A stretch of DNA of 64,000 nucleotides, taken from NCBI RefSeq assembly GCF_024158605.1, contig NZ_JAMZGM010000001.1:62001-126000 (forward strand). The letters are read 5' to 3'. Positions 10,763 to 19,517 of the stretch are shown here, in pieces. This stretch comes from Sebaldella sp. S0638 (lineage in GTDB: Bacteria > Fusobacteriota > Fusobacteriia > Fusobacteriales > Leptotrichiaceae). Below the pieces are notes generated by a model. That model had not been told where the DNA came from. It ran no database searches and was given only the letters and a program-made list of their open reading frames with translations. Made by a program: the position numbers and the translations under genes. Each line of letters begins with the position of its first letter. The first letter of the stretch is position 1.

Positions 10763-10791
10763 TTGCGTTTTTATCCCAATTATGATATCAT
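10763..10791 (+). promoter_or_regulatory. Predicted promoter of the PASTA-rsgA-rpe operon
   Basis: TTGCGT (10763-10768), a 17-base spacer and TATCAT (10786-10791), followed by AAGGGAG just before the ATG at 10822. The spacing is ideal and the boxes are near consensus. Confidence 0.6.
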
Positions 10792-10821
10792 ATAAAAAAA
10801 CTATAGTTAAGGGAGTAATTC

Positions 10822-11802
10822 ATGGCTGGAAGAATCAGAATAAACTACATAAAATTTATAATTTTCGTAATTTCATTAGCTGTTATAATAATATTTGGAA
10901 GAGATGTATTCGTAAGACGTTTCTTTAATGAACAAAAATCAGAAGTTCCGAATGTAATGAATTTGGATGTAAAAGACGCGGAAAAATACCTGAAAGAAGC
11001 AGGTTTAAAGGTTAAGATAAATAGTTCAAACTCAGAAAAAGTAGGATTTAATAAAGTATTTATCCAATATCCCGAAGCGGGAAAAATCGTAAAATCTAAC
11101 AGAACAATACAGATTTGGGTTAATAACGGAAAAGGAAAAGAGGTTCCAAACATAGAGAAAATGGAACTGCTTGAAGCAAAATCAATACTTCAGAACTCTG
11201 ATATTCAGATAGAGAAAATTGATTATCAGCCTTCAGATGCAAAGTTCAACACTATAATCTCAGTATACCCTGCACCGGGAACAAAGCTTGATCCTAACCA
11301 GAAGATATCACTTCTTGTTTCTTCAAGAAAAATACTTGATGCTTCTGTTATGCCTAATCTTATCGGTCTTGATCTGAATGATGCACAGACGCTGCTTGTT
11401 CAGATGGGATTAAAAGCAGGAAAAATAAGCAGATCAAATGATGATACTCTGCCTGTTAATGCCATAATATCTACTAACCCGGCTCCGGGAGCCAAAATAG
11501 AAAAAGGACAGACTGTATCTATTGTTATAAATTCAGGTCCTGCACCAAGAAAAGCAGAACCTACAATTGAAGATATCATAAAACAGAACTCTGCTGATAA
11601 TGTTACTAACCAGAATGTAGAAGACATTATTAATCAGACTATGGAAAAAATTGACGAGAAGAGTACAAAGCCAGCTACTCCTCCTGCCAATAACAATAAC
11701 GCAAAACCAGATACTCCTGCCGGAGGAGACAGCCAGCCTAAGCCTGCACCGCAGCCTAAAAAGCCGGATAACGGTGGTTCTGCTGCTCCTGCACAGGAAT
11801 AA
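10822..11802 (+). CDS. Membrane-anchored PASTA-domain protein without a kinase domain
   Basis: A 326-residue protein with a short basic cytosolic tail, one membrane helix (about residues 10-26) and three tandem PASTA domains (about 41-102, 107-168, 176-238). Each domain opens with VPN or MPNL and ends with the typical IQIWVN/ISLLVS/VSIVIN strand. The tail from 240 is low-complexity, rich in Pro, Ala, Asn and Gln. PASTA domains bind muropeptides or beta-lactams in PknB/PrkC kinases and some penicillin-binding proteins. Here there is no kinase or transpeptidase domain, although the gene sits exactly where Firmicutes place prkC, before rsgA and rpe. A cell-wall sensing or scaffolding role is inferred. 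Confidence 0.85.
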   Translation: MAGRIRINYIKFIIFVISLAVIIIFGRDVFVRRFFNEQKSEVPNVMNLDVKDAEKYLKEAGLKVKINSSNSEKVGFNKVFIQYPEAGKIVKSNRTIQIWVNNGKGKEVPNIEKMELLEAKSILQNSDIQIEKIDYQPSDAKFNTIISVYPAPGTKLDPNQKISLLVSSRKILDASVMPNLIGLDLNDAQTLLVQMGLKAGKISRSNDDTLPVNAIISTNPAPGAKIEKGQTVSIVINSGPAPRKAEPTIEDIIKQNSADNVTNQNVEDIINQTMEKIDEKSTKPATPPANNNNAKPDTPAGGDSQPKPAPQPKKPDNGGSAAPAQE

Positions 11803-11826
11803 AGACAAAACTACGGAGGTAATTTT

Positions 11827-12708
11827 ATTAAAGGAAGAGTTATAAGGAAAATTAAGGGTTTCTACTATGTCAGTACTGATAATGATGTATACGAATGTAA
11901 ACTAAGGGGAACCCTTAAAATGAAAAATAATAAACTTAACTGTATCGTCGGCGATATAGTGGAATTTGACGAAAAAGAACTGGCAATCTACAATGTCTTT
12001 GACAGAAAGAACTATCTTGACAGACCGCTTATTTCAAATATTGATTACGCAGGTATTACTTTTGCGGTTAAGTCACCGGATTTTGATTACACTAATTTTC
12101 AGAAAGTACTTTTAAATGTTTATGACAGAAATATCAGTCCCTCTGTTATCTTTACCAAAACAGACCTGATTTCAGATTCAGAATTAAAAGAATTTCTTAG
12201 TGAGTTTCATAAGGTATTTTCCGGTCTTGAGCTTGATGTTTTTCCTGTTGTTGCCATGGATAACAGCACTCTTTCAGACTTGAAAGAGTTTATCAACGGG
12301 AAGATAACAGCCTTTTCGGGGCCGAGCGGTGTTGGTAAGTCTACTCTTATTAATAATCTTCTTGATGAAGATATTTTGAGAACAGGTGATATTAGTGAAA
12401 AAACAGACAGAGGAAAACATACTACCACTGAAAGCCGTATTTTTGAACTTAATAATTCTACTTTAATAGTAGATACACCGGGATTTTCCAGTCTGGATTT
12501 CCCGAAACTAAAAGAAAAATCTGCACTTTCGTTTTTATTCCCTGATTTTCAGGAATATGTCAGTTCATGTAAGTTCAGAGACTGCACACATATAAACGAA
12601 CCTGAGTGCGGTGTGAAAAATGCTTTGGAAAACAAGCAGATTCCAGAATTAAGATACGAATTTTACTTGTATTCATATAATAATATTTTTAGAGAGGTGA
12701 AAAAATGA
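11827..12708 (+). CDS. rsgA: Ribosome small-subunit-dependent GTPase RsgA, probable AUU start
   Basis: A circularly permuted GTPase that matures the 30S decoding centre. TKTD is the G4 motif, GPSGVGKST the P-loop and DTPGF the G3 motif, and CKFRDCTHINEPEC is the zinc-binding knuckle. The first ATG in frame (11920) would remove the start of the OB domain. The codons before it read RVIRKIKGFYYV ... YECKLRG, a typical RsgA N-terminus. Upstream in this frame there is no ATG, GTG or TTG before the PASTA stop. The only near-cognate codon with a ribosome site is ATT at 11827, 6-7 bases after GGAGGT. This gives 293 residues. It overlaps rpe by 4 bases. Confidence 0.9.
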   Translation: MKGRVIRKIKGFYYVSTDNDVYECKLRGTLKMKNNKLNCIVGDIVEFDEKELAIYNVFDRKNYLDRPLISNIDYAGITFAVKSPDFDYTNFQKVLLNVYDRNISPSVIFTKTDLISDSELKEFLSEFHKVFSGLELDVFPVVAMDNSTLSDLKEFINGKITAFSGPSGVGKSTLINNLLDEDILRTGDISEKTDRGKHTTTESRIFELNNSTLIVDTPGFSSLDFPKLKEKSALSFLFPDFQEYVSSCKFRDCTHINEPECGVKNALENKQIPELRYEFYLYSYNNIFREVKK

Positions 12709-13340
12709 TAAAAGTTGCTCCTTCTGTTCTGGCAGCAGATTTTAGCATTCTTAAAGAAGAGCTTGTAAATTTGGAAAAGGCAGGTGCTGATTATATACAT
12801 TTAGATGTTATGGATGGTAATTTTGTCCCTAATATATCTTTCGGTGCCCCTGTTATAAAAGAACTCCGAAAATGCAGCAAACTGATATTCGATGTTCATT
12901 TAATGGTAGAAATGCCCGAAAGATATATAGAGGATTTTGTTAATGCAGGTGCTGATATTATCACTGTTCATGTAGAAAGCACCAATCATCTTGACAGAAC
13001 CATTGAATTAATCAAATCTTACGGTATAAAAGCCGGAGTTACACTAAATCCCGCTACTCCTGTCGAATCTTTGAAATATATTATTAATAAGGTCGATATG
13101 GTTCTGGTAATGAGTGTAAATCCCGGATTTGGCGGTCAGAGTTTTATAGAATATTCACTGGACAAAATAAGAGAAATCAGAAATATGCGTCCTGATGTTG
13201 ATATACAAGTCGACGGAGGCATCACAGACATTACTGCAAAAAGAGTAGTAGAAGCAGGAGCCAATATCTTAGTTGCCGGTTCTTATGTATTTAACGGCGA
13301 TTATAAAGAAAAAATTGACTCTCTCAGAGGAGGTAAGTAA
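12705..13340 (+). CDS. rpe: Ribulose-phosphate 3-epimerase
   Basis: A 211-residue TIM-barrel enzyme interconverting ribulose-5-phosphate and xylulose-5-phosphate. APSVLAADFS, HLDVMDGNFVPNI and FDVHLMVEMPE give the metal-binding His and Asp residues; VMSVNPGFGGQSF and QVDGGI complete the site. It follows rsgA with an ATGA overlap, an arrangement also found in Bacillus. Its substrate can come from Gnd, encoded at 49849-50745. Confidence 0.97.
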   Translation: MIKVAPSVLAADFSILKEELVNLEKAGADYIHLDVMDGNFVPNISFGAPVIKELRKCSKLIFDVHLMVEMPERYIEDFVNAGADIITVHVESTNHLDRTIELIKSYGIKAGVTLNPATPVESLKYIINKVDMVLVMSVNPGFGGQSFIEYSLDKIREIRNMRPDVDIQVDGGITDITAKRVVEAGANILVAGSYVFNGDYKEKIDSLRGGK

Positions 13341-13342
13341 TT

Positions 13343-14005
13343 ATGTACGAAAATATAGAAGTTTTACTGGATGAGTTCTATAAAACTTATTATAAAATAG
13401 AGGAAATTAATCTGAATCAGGTAATAAAGTGCCTGACTACCACAGAACTTCACGTTATAGAAGCTATAGGAGACCAGCTTCTTACCATGAACGAGCTGTC
13501 GGAAAAACTTGGAATTACTATGGGTACAGCATCTGTAGCCATAAATAAACTATCAGAAAAGAACTTTATTGAAAGAGAAAGAAGCGATGATGACAGAAGA
13601 AAGGTATTTGTAAAACTTTCTAAAAAAGGACTTCTCGCATACAAATATCATAACAGCTTTCACAGTAACATCCTTGAAAAAGTTACCAGTGAAATCTCAA
13701 AAAGTAAAATGGAGACTTTTATAGAAGTTTTTGAAACTATTGTGAGAAATCTAAATAAAGTAAAAAAAGATATTCAGCCTGAATCTATCCTGAATTTTGA
13801 AAAAGGAGACGTAATACAGGTTTCAAATATAAAAGGAAGCCCTGCAATAAAAAAATACCTGAATGAAAAAGGTATTAACATAAAATCATTAATTAAAATC
13901 AATGATAAAAACAAACATATTTTATCACTTCTGGTAGATGGTGATGAAAAGATAATAAACATAGAAGATGCAGCTGATATAATGGTTATCAGAAACTATA
14001 TCTAA
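13343..14005 (+). CDS. MarR-family regulator with a C-terminal FeoA/SH3-like domain
   Basis: A 220-residue protein. Residues 1-140 form a MarR winged helix: LTMNELSEKLGITMGTASVAI is the helix-turn-helix and ERSDDDRRKVFV the wing. Residues 149-217 (ILNFEKGDVIQVSNI ... INIEDAADIMVI) match the beta-rich FeoA/SH3-like fold found at the end of DtxR/MntR metalloregulators. A metal- or small-ligand-responsive repressor is inferred; ordinary MarR proteins stop near 140-150 residues. GGAGGT precedes the ATG, 2 bases after rpe. Its targets are not evident locally. An inverted repeat just downstream (14030-14047) could be an operator. Confidence 0.75.
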   Translation: MYENIEVLLDEFYKTYYKIEEINLNQVIKCLTTTELHVIEAIGDQLLTMNELSEKLGITMGTASVAINKLSEKNFIERERSDDDRRKVFVKLSKKGLLAYKYHNSFHSNILEKVTSEISKSKMETFIEVFETIVRNLNKVKKDIQPESILNFEKGDVIQVSNIKGSPAIKKYLNEKGINIKSLIKINDKNKHILSLLVDGDEKIINIEDAADIMVIRNYI

Positions 14006-14029
14006 TACTAATTCAGCTCTATATATTGA

Positions 14030-14047
14030 CCAGAATGAATATTCTGG
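14030..14047. repeat. Inverted repeat between the MarR-like gene and rqcH
   Basis: Perfect 7-base arms CCAGAAT and ATTCTGG around a 4-base centre. No T-run follows, so it is not a standard terminator. It may be an operator for the adjacent regulator or an mRNA processing hairpin. Confidence 0.45.
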
Positions 14048-14094
14048 CTTTGGAAAATTATTAAATCAAATTTTTAACTAGTATCGGAGACAAT

Positions 14095-15693
14095 ATGATC
14101 TACATTGACGGAATAGGAATGAAATTCCTCGTAAACGAGATTAAAAATGAAATATTAAATTATAGAGTGAGTAAGATTTATCAGTATGATAAGTCTTCTC
14201 TCTCTTTATTTTTTGGCAGACAAAACCTTACCTTTATAATCAATAATAAAAATACTATTTTTTATCTGAAAGACACTAAAGATGACAATACAGACTTTCA
14301 GTCAAAGTTTCTTCTGAATCTGAAAAAGACTCTTCTAAATTCAAAACTTATTAACATTACACAAAGCGGTTTTGACAGAATAATATATTTTCAGTTTGAA
14401 AAACTGAACCAGTTTGGTAATCTGGAAAAATTTGATCTTATTTTTGAAATAATGGGAAAACACAGCAATCTTTTTCTTACTGAAAAAAATAAAATTATTT
14501 CTTCTATATTCACAGCTTCACTGGATGAGGGAAACAGGGTTATCTTCCCGGGAAGCATGTATACTCCCCCGTTTGAAAAAACTAAACTGTCTCCTATGCA
14601 GCTTACTTCTGATGACTTCCCTTTTACTTCAGGTGACGATTTTTTAGCAGCTGTGGAAGGTAGCGGGAAAATATTTGCCAATGAAGTTTATAATAACTAT
14701 AATAAATTCTCGGAATATCTAAAAAACTATCTTCCTGTTATATATAAACAGGAAAAAGGACGTACACTCACTTATAATGTATTTTCGGAATTCTCTGCAT
14801 TTGAATACGACACTTACTCTACTATTAACGAGTCTCTGAATATTTACCTGAATGTGAGTTTTAAATCCTCATTTTTTAACAGTAAAAAAAATAATATTAT
14901 AAAATTTATTGACACCCATCTTGTAAAAAATAGAAAGATAATACAAAATATAAAAAAAGACCTTGATAAAAATTCAAATTATCAAAAATACAGAAATATT
15001 GGCGATATACTTGCTGCAAATATGCATTTACTCAGACATGACATAAAAGAAATAGCATTATTTGATTTCTATAACGAAAAAGAGATCACAATTAAGCTTG
15101 ACCCCTCTCTTTCACCAAATGAAAATCTGAATTTTTACTATAATAAATATAACAAAGCTAAAAGAACCATAGAAAATCTCAATGAAAGACTTCCCAAGAT
15201 TGAGGAAGAAGTAGATTATCTTGAGGAAATAAAAGTCTTTGTTAATAACGAAACTGATATTATAGGACTGGAAGAACTGGAAAATGAACTGAATATTAAA
15301 CAAAAACGCAAAATCAAACTCAACAAAAAAATTAAAAGAGAAATTTTGAGTTATCAGTTTGAAGATTTCACAATACTTGTGGGAAGAAACAGCCGTGAAA
15401 ATGAAGAAATCAGCTTTACAAAAGGTAACAGCAATGATATCTGGCTTCATATAAAAGATCTTCCCGGCAGTCATGTTCTTATTCTCAGAGAAAACAGGGA
15501 GGTTCCTGATTCTGTGCTGCTGTATGCTGCTAATCTTGCAGGCCTTTATTCTAAATCCGGTATTGGTGATAAAGTCACAATAGATTACTGTGAAAAACGC
15601 TTTGTAAAAAAGATAAAGAAAAGCAAGCCGGGAAATGTAACTTATATTAATTATAAAAGCACTGATGTTGTTATAAAAAATATACAGACATAA
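14095..15693 (+). CDS. rqcH: RqcH/NFACT-family ribosome quality control protein
   Basis: A 532-residue protein long annotated as fibronectin-binding protein. It has an N-terminal NFACT-N domain, central coiled coils (about residues 260-430) and a C-terminal NFACT-R domain with NDIWLHIKDLPGSHVLI. SGFDRIIYF at residues 91-99 contains the Asp94-Arg95 pair needed by RqcH for recruiting alanyl-tRNA. RqcH binds obstructed 50S subunits and adds C-terminal alanine tails that mark stalled peptides for degradation. CGGAGA precedes the ATG. A bidirectional terminator follows. Confidence 0.92.
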   Translation: MIYIDGIGMKFLVNEIKNEILNYRVSKIYQYDKSSLSLFFGRQNLTFIINNKNTIFYLKDTKDDNTDFQSKFLLNLKKTLLNSKLINITQSGFDRIIYFQFEKLNQFGNLEKFDLIFEIMGKHSNLFLTEKNKIISSIFTASLDEGNRVIFPGSMYTPPFEKTKLSPMQLTSDDFPFTSGDDFLAAVEGSGKIFANEVYNNYNKFSEYLKNYLPVIYKQEKGRTLTYNVFSEFSAFEYDTYSTINESLNIYLNVSFKSSFFNSKKNNIIKFIDTHLVKNRKIIQNIKKDLDKNSNYQKYRNIGDILAANMHLLRHDIKEIALFDFYNEKEITIKLDPSLSPNENLNFYYNKYNKAKRTIENLNERLPKIEEEVDYLEEIKVFVNNETDIIGLEELENELNIKQKRKIKLNKKIKREILSYQFEDFTILVGRNSRENEEISFTKGNSNDIWLHIKDLPGSHVLILRENREVPDSVLLYAANLAGLYSKSGIGDKVTIDYCEKRFVKKIKKSKPGNVTYINYKSTDVVIKNIQT

Positions 15694-15696
15694 TAA

Positions 15697-15725
15697 AACA
15701 GGAGTCCTTTTTGCTCCTGTTTTTC
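15697..15725. terminator. Bidirectional terminator between rqcH and the outer-membrane protein gene
   Basis: Arms AACAGGAG (15697-15704) and CTCCTGTT (15714-15721) with T-runs reading out in both directions. It serves the convergent rqcH and beta-barrel genes. Confidence 0.85.
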
Positions 15726-15772
15726 TATACGAAATATCTGATACATAAAAACCGTTGACGCTCTCATTCTAT

Positions 15773-16462
15773 TTAAAAATCAAACTGATATCCTAGTGAA
15801 AGTTTCAATTTTTGATTTTTAAATTTTATATCTTCGTCTTTATATGTTACGTTTAATCCTCCCGGTGTATCACTGACACTTGTATATCTCTTTCCGTCAG
15901 CCTTAAAATCATTTATTTCATATGTAAGATCTACAATGAAATTTTTATACTCCACTCCTGTTCCGAAAGCATAGTAAAAACTATCCTTAGCACTGTAATC
16001 GTAAGCCTTGAAAGTTTTATTTACGTCATGCAGTGTTTTTTTAGCTTCCATATCACCGGAATTAAATGAATACCCTAAATTTATTTTTACATAAGGAGTA
16101 AAATCCGTTCTGTTTCTAAAAACATATCTTGCAGTAGCATATAAAGGAATAGAATCCAGATCATCACTGCTGTATTTTATTGTACTGTTATCAGCAGAAC
16201 TGTACTTATCTCCCGGAGTTTTGTCACTGTTAAAATTATACTCCAGTCCTGCACCTATCTGTATATTTTCATATATTTCCCTTCTATACTCAGCTCCCAG
16301 ATTAAAACCATTCTTGAATTTTAATTTATCGTACCCGTTGCTGTCTTTCTGCTCGATTTTTTTATAAACGTCATACCCGCCTCTTACTTCTACTGTGTTA
16401 TTTTCAGCAAACACAGAAAAAGCGAGAACTAATCCAATTAATAATACATATTTTTTTCTCAT
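15773..16462 (-). CDS. Outer-membrane beta-barrel (opacity/porin-like) protein
   Basis: A 229-residue protein with a signal peptide (MRKKYVLLIGLVLAFSVFA, cleavage after AFA expected). The rest is alternating amphipathic strands such as FNLGAEYRREIYENIQIGAG and KLKLSLGYQFDF, ending in Phe as expected for BamA-dependent barrels. Strand count suggests about 8-10 strands. Substrate or adhesion role is unknown. Together with lpxK it indicates a diderm envelope. GGAGG precedes the ATG. Confidence 0.82.
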   Translation of the reverse strand: MRKKYVLLIGLVLAFSVFAENNTVEVRGGYDVYKKIEQKDSNGYDKLKFKNGFNLGAEYRREIYENIQIGAGLEYNFNSDKTPGDKYSSADNSTIKYSSDDLDSIPLYATARYVFRNRTDFTPYVKINLGYSFNSGDMEAKKTLHDVNKTFKAYDYSAKDSFYYAFGTGVEYKNFIVDLTYEINDFKADGKRYTSVSDTPGGLNVTYKDEDIKFKNQKLKLSLGYQFDF

Positions 16463-16776
16463 TTTATTCCTCCAATCTCTGGCTATATATTTTAGTATGT
16501 TAAAATAAATAAGAGCGTCATAATTTCTACGTAAAATATACTTATAAAATGATATAAAATTATTACTTTCAGGAATCTGGAATTTGAAAAAGAAATGAAA
16601 AAAACTGTTTACAGAATAGAAAAAAAATACATTTTGATTATATAAGATAAGAGTGTTTGACTGGAAATAAAAGATATTTTGAATTTTGATATGAATAAGA
16701 TTTAGATATTAAAAAATTATCTGATTATTGCAACTATAACATATTTAAATCTTTTTTTCAAGTAAAAAAGCAAATA

Positions 16777-16805
16777 AAAAAGGAAGCATAAAAACTTCCT
16801 TTTTC
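16777..16805 (-). terminator. Terminator of the M20-DUF3100 operon
   Basis: Arms of 10 bases (16777-16786 and 16795-16804) with A- and T-rich flanks and an 8-base loop, 5 bases beyond the last stop. The rest of the 16463-16776 gap is AT-rich DNA upstream of the beta-barrel gene with no clear gene. Confidence 0.8.
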
Positions 16806-16809
16806 AAAT

Positions 16810-17316
16810 TTATTTTCCCATTATCATTAATCCTATTTGAGCTATTGTAGCACTTCCAATATATGTTCCTATGAAAACTGCCACTGCTACTATTAATATT
16901 TTCCATGAAGTCTGTTTTAATTCCGACATACGGTTTACCACTGATATTCCTGCATATGTCAGTATAGGAGTAGTTATAGCAAGCAGATCCACTGAGTTAA
17001 TAGACTTGATTATCAGTGATGAAAACGGCATTCCCGGAAGACAAAATATTATTGAAAATATAGATACCCATCCAAGAATAGGAAATCTGTTTAATCCCGG
17101 AACCTTTTTCAGTATCATTGAAACTAAAAGTCCAATCATAGAAATAGCCCACAATGCTGCCAGACCGTATACTGTATATTTATTTAAAACCAGCTTTGGA
17201 CCGGGATGAAATATATATTTTATTGTTGTTCCAAAAAGTACTGACACCACACTTAACAGAAGGATGCCCCCGTATTTTGCAAATTGTTTTACTTCTTTCA
17301 TCATATCATCTGTCAT
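16810..17316 (-). CDS. Small integral membrane protein paired with DUF3100 protein
   Basis: A 168-residue protein with about four to five membrane helices (near 15-33, 48-66, 80-100, 108-126 and 140-163). I do not recognise a named family. It overlaps the upstream DUF3100 gene by 4 bases (ATGA), so the two are probably made in equal amounts and may form one transporter complex. Two-component transporters split into a long and a short membrane subunit are the nearest analogy. Confidence 0.6.
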   Translation of the reverse strand: MTDDMMKEVKQFAKYGGILLLSVVSVLFGTTIKYIFHPGPKLVLNKYTVYGLAALWAISMIGLLVSMILKKVPGLNRFPILGWVSIFSIIFCLPGMPFSSLIIKSINSVDLLAITTPILTYAGISVVNRMSELKQTSWKILIVAVAVFIGTYIGSATIAQIGLMIMGK

Positions 17317-18107
17317 TTTTTATCACCTCTTGTTAATAACTTATACATAAAGCTCTGTAACGGAGCTGCTAAAAATAACATTGAATATGTACCTAAGAAG
17401 CTTGTTAACAGGTTACTTGCACTGGCATATGCCGTTATCTGTTCTCCCAGTTCAGGAAAATGCGAAGTCAGTGCTGATGACGAAGCCGCCATCATACTTC
17501 CCGAACCTACTCCCGAAGCCATGGCAAGTGCCTGAGGATCATATCCCACATAACTTAACAGCGGTGCAAAGAAGCTGAAAAACAGCGCTCCGAATAATGT
17601 TCCTATTATGTAAAGAGACAGTACTCCACGTCCTTCCGGCGAATCAAGAGTATATCTTTCAGATATATAAGCTAGTTCCCCTTCTCTTCCAAGACCAAGC
17701 GTACATCCTATAGCTTCTCGTCTAAGCCCTAAAAGAATAGCTATTGGAAGTCCCAGTATTACCGTTCCGAGATTTCCTAATTCCTGAAATATAAAAATAG
17801 GTCCTTTGCTGACTATATCTTTTAACTGCGGCGCTATTGTGGCACCGTATCTCGCCATTAGCGGAAGCATGATTATAATCAGATATTTTCCCGCAAAATT
17901 TACATTTTCTTTTGTGTAAATCTTTGCTATAATTCCTTTTCTCAATGGTTTCAAACCCAAAAGCATTGTAAATAAAATTGCAAATGCCAGCGGCAGTATA
18001 GTCAGAGCCAGCTTCCCTCCGATAGGAATAATCTGAATTCCTATTATTTCGGCAATAGCAATTATTATAAATGCAAAAATCACCATATAAATATAAGTTT
18101 TCTTCAT
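17313..18107 (-). CDS. DUF3100-family integral membrane protein (putative transporter)
   Basis: About 264 residues with roughly eight hydrophobic helices. The glycine- and serine-rich stretch AMASGVGSGSMMAASSSALT resembles the substrate loop of DUF3100 proteins. The frame opens at 18170, but the ATG at 18107 begins a natural membrane protein N-terminus (MKKTYIYMVIFAF) with AGGAGG about 13 bases before it. It lies between an M20 amidohydrolase and a smaller membrane protein. Uptake of an N-acyl or peptide-like substrate for the M20 enzyme is inferred by analogy with AbgT/AbgB. Confidence 0.7.
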   Translation of the reverse strand: MKKTYIYMVIFAFIIIAIAEIIGIQIIPIGGKLALTILPLAFAILFTMLLGLKPLRKGIIAKIYTKENVNFAGKYLIIIMLPLMARYGATIAPQLKDIVSKGPIFIFQELGNLGTVILGLPIAILLGLRREAIGCTLGLGREGELAYISERYTLDSPEGRGVLSLYIIGTLFGALFFSFFAPLLSYVGYDPQALAMASGVGSGSMMAASSSALTSHFPELGEQITAYASASNLLTSFLGTYSMLFLAAPLQSFMYKLLTRGDKK

Positions 18108-18142
18108 TATACTTTTCTTTCCTCCTAAATTTCTTTTATATA

Positions 18143-19402
18143 TTATTTTCCAATAATGGAATTTATACACTCTTCATATTCTTTAAAACTCTTTTTGTAT
18201 AACTTTGACTTGTCTATTTTTCCGCTCATATATTCCAGAGACTTTGCTACAAATTTTGGAAATATTTCGTATATCATTTCCGGATCTTCATCCTTGAAAT
18301 CATCACCGTGTATTGTACCGGCAAACCCGCTGTAACCTATCTGTATACAAGGCATTATATAAGAAAGATCTCCTATATCTCCTGCAGCACTGATAAACTT
18401 ATTATTCCACAAAGTCTTTATTTCACTCTGCTCATCAAAGGCTTCTACTACAAACTGTCCTATATAACGATCCTGTACAAACGGCAGATAACCCATCTGT
18501 GTCTCTGATTCTACTTCACCGTCAAGACATATTGCACTCCCCTTTGCTGCTTTATCTATTCTGTCGGCTACTATTTTCATATAATCCACAGTCTTTGTCC
18601 TTAAATCTGTCCCGACTTTTATGAAATTAGGTATTACATTCGTAGACATATCGGAATTCATCACAATTGGATTCATTCTCACATGTTCAGTATCTTTCAG
18701 CTGCTGTCTCATAAGTCCCAGAGCTACCTGAAATATATTAGACATACTATATGCATTTTTCCCGGAAAAAGGATCAAAACCTGCATGTGATGCACTTCCT
18801 CTAAAAGTATATTTTTTATAAAGAAAACCGGCAAGATCACAGTTTATTTCAGAAGTTCTTTCTGTAAATGATCCTCCTATTGCGTGAACACAAACACCTA
18901 TATCTATATCATCGAAAATACCCAGTCTCATTGCCTCGGGTTTTCCGCCGTAATAGCTTATTACGCCGTCTTTCTGAAGCTTTTCCCTGTAAGCAAGATC
19001 CAGATACTCTTCTGCGGGTATAAATATAAAGGTTAGCGTATAATCCAGTTTTTCATATGCTTTTGTTGTATAAAAATAATTATATAATGCCAGTGTTATT
19101 GCTACCTGTGTATGATGTCCACAGTTATGTGCTGCTCCGCTCTCATTATCGGAACACCAGTGTGAAGGTGCATACACTGCATCTAATTCTCCTACAAAGG
19201 CCAGATTGATATTCTTCCCGCTTCCAAGGCTGGTTTTTATCCCGGTGGTACTAAAGAATTCCATTTCTATTTCCGGATTTACTTTTTTCAGAAATTCGAT
19301 AACTGTTTCTTTAGTCTTAAACTCTTTGTAGCCTAGTTCAGGGTTCTTAAATATCTTCTCACCCAAATCTTTTATCTCTTGATATTGGTTCTTAAAAAAC
19401 AT
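18143..19402 (-). CDS. M20-family amidohydrolase (AbgB-like)
   Basis: A 419-residue metallo-amidohydrolase. AHNCGHHTQV (residues 91-100) and IPAEEYL (128-134) carry the metal ligands and catalytic Glu, and GSASHAGFDPFSGKNA opens the lid/dimerisation domain. M20 members hydrolyse N-acyl amino acids, dipeptides or p-aminobenzoyl-glutamate. The linked DUF3100 membrane genes suggest an imported amide. GGAGAAAGGAG precedes the ATG and a TATAAT box lies at 19429-19434. Confidence 0.85.
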   Translation of the reverse strand: MFFKNQYQEIKDLGEKIFKNPELGYKEFKTKETVIEFLKKVNPEIEMEFFSTTGIKTSLGSGKNINLAFVGELDAVYAPSHWCSDNESGAAHNCGHHTQVAITLALYNYFYTTKAYEKLDYTLTFIFIPAEEYLDLAYREKLQKDGVISYYGGKPEAMRLGIFDDIDIGVCVHAIGGSFTERTSEINCDLAGFLYKKYTFRGSASHAGFDPFSGKNAYSMSNIFQVALGLMRQQLKDTEHVRMNPIVMNSDMSTNVIPNFIKVGTDLRTKTVDYMKIVADRIDKAAKGSAICLDGEVESETQMGYLPFVQDRYIGQFVVEAFDEQSEIKTLWNNKFISAAGDIGDLSYIMPCIQIGYSGFAGTIHGDDFKDEDPEMIYEIFPKFVAKSLEYMSGKIDKSKLYKKSFKEYEECINSIIGK

Positions 19403-19517
19403 AATTGATTCTCCTTTCTCCTACAATTATTATACATAACTTTTTTTAAAATTAAAACCCTTTGCTGATATATTTTATATATCTAATTACTTCTTCTTCT
19501 AATATATTAAGCCTGAT

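Noticed and set aside
10570-10785. 71-codon open frame in the gap before the PASTA gene
   Set aside because: Composition is that of random AT-rich DNA, there is no ribosome site, and it overlaps the PASTA promoter.
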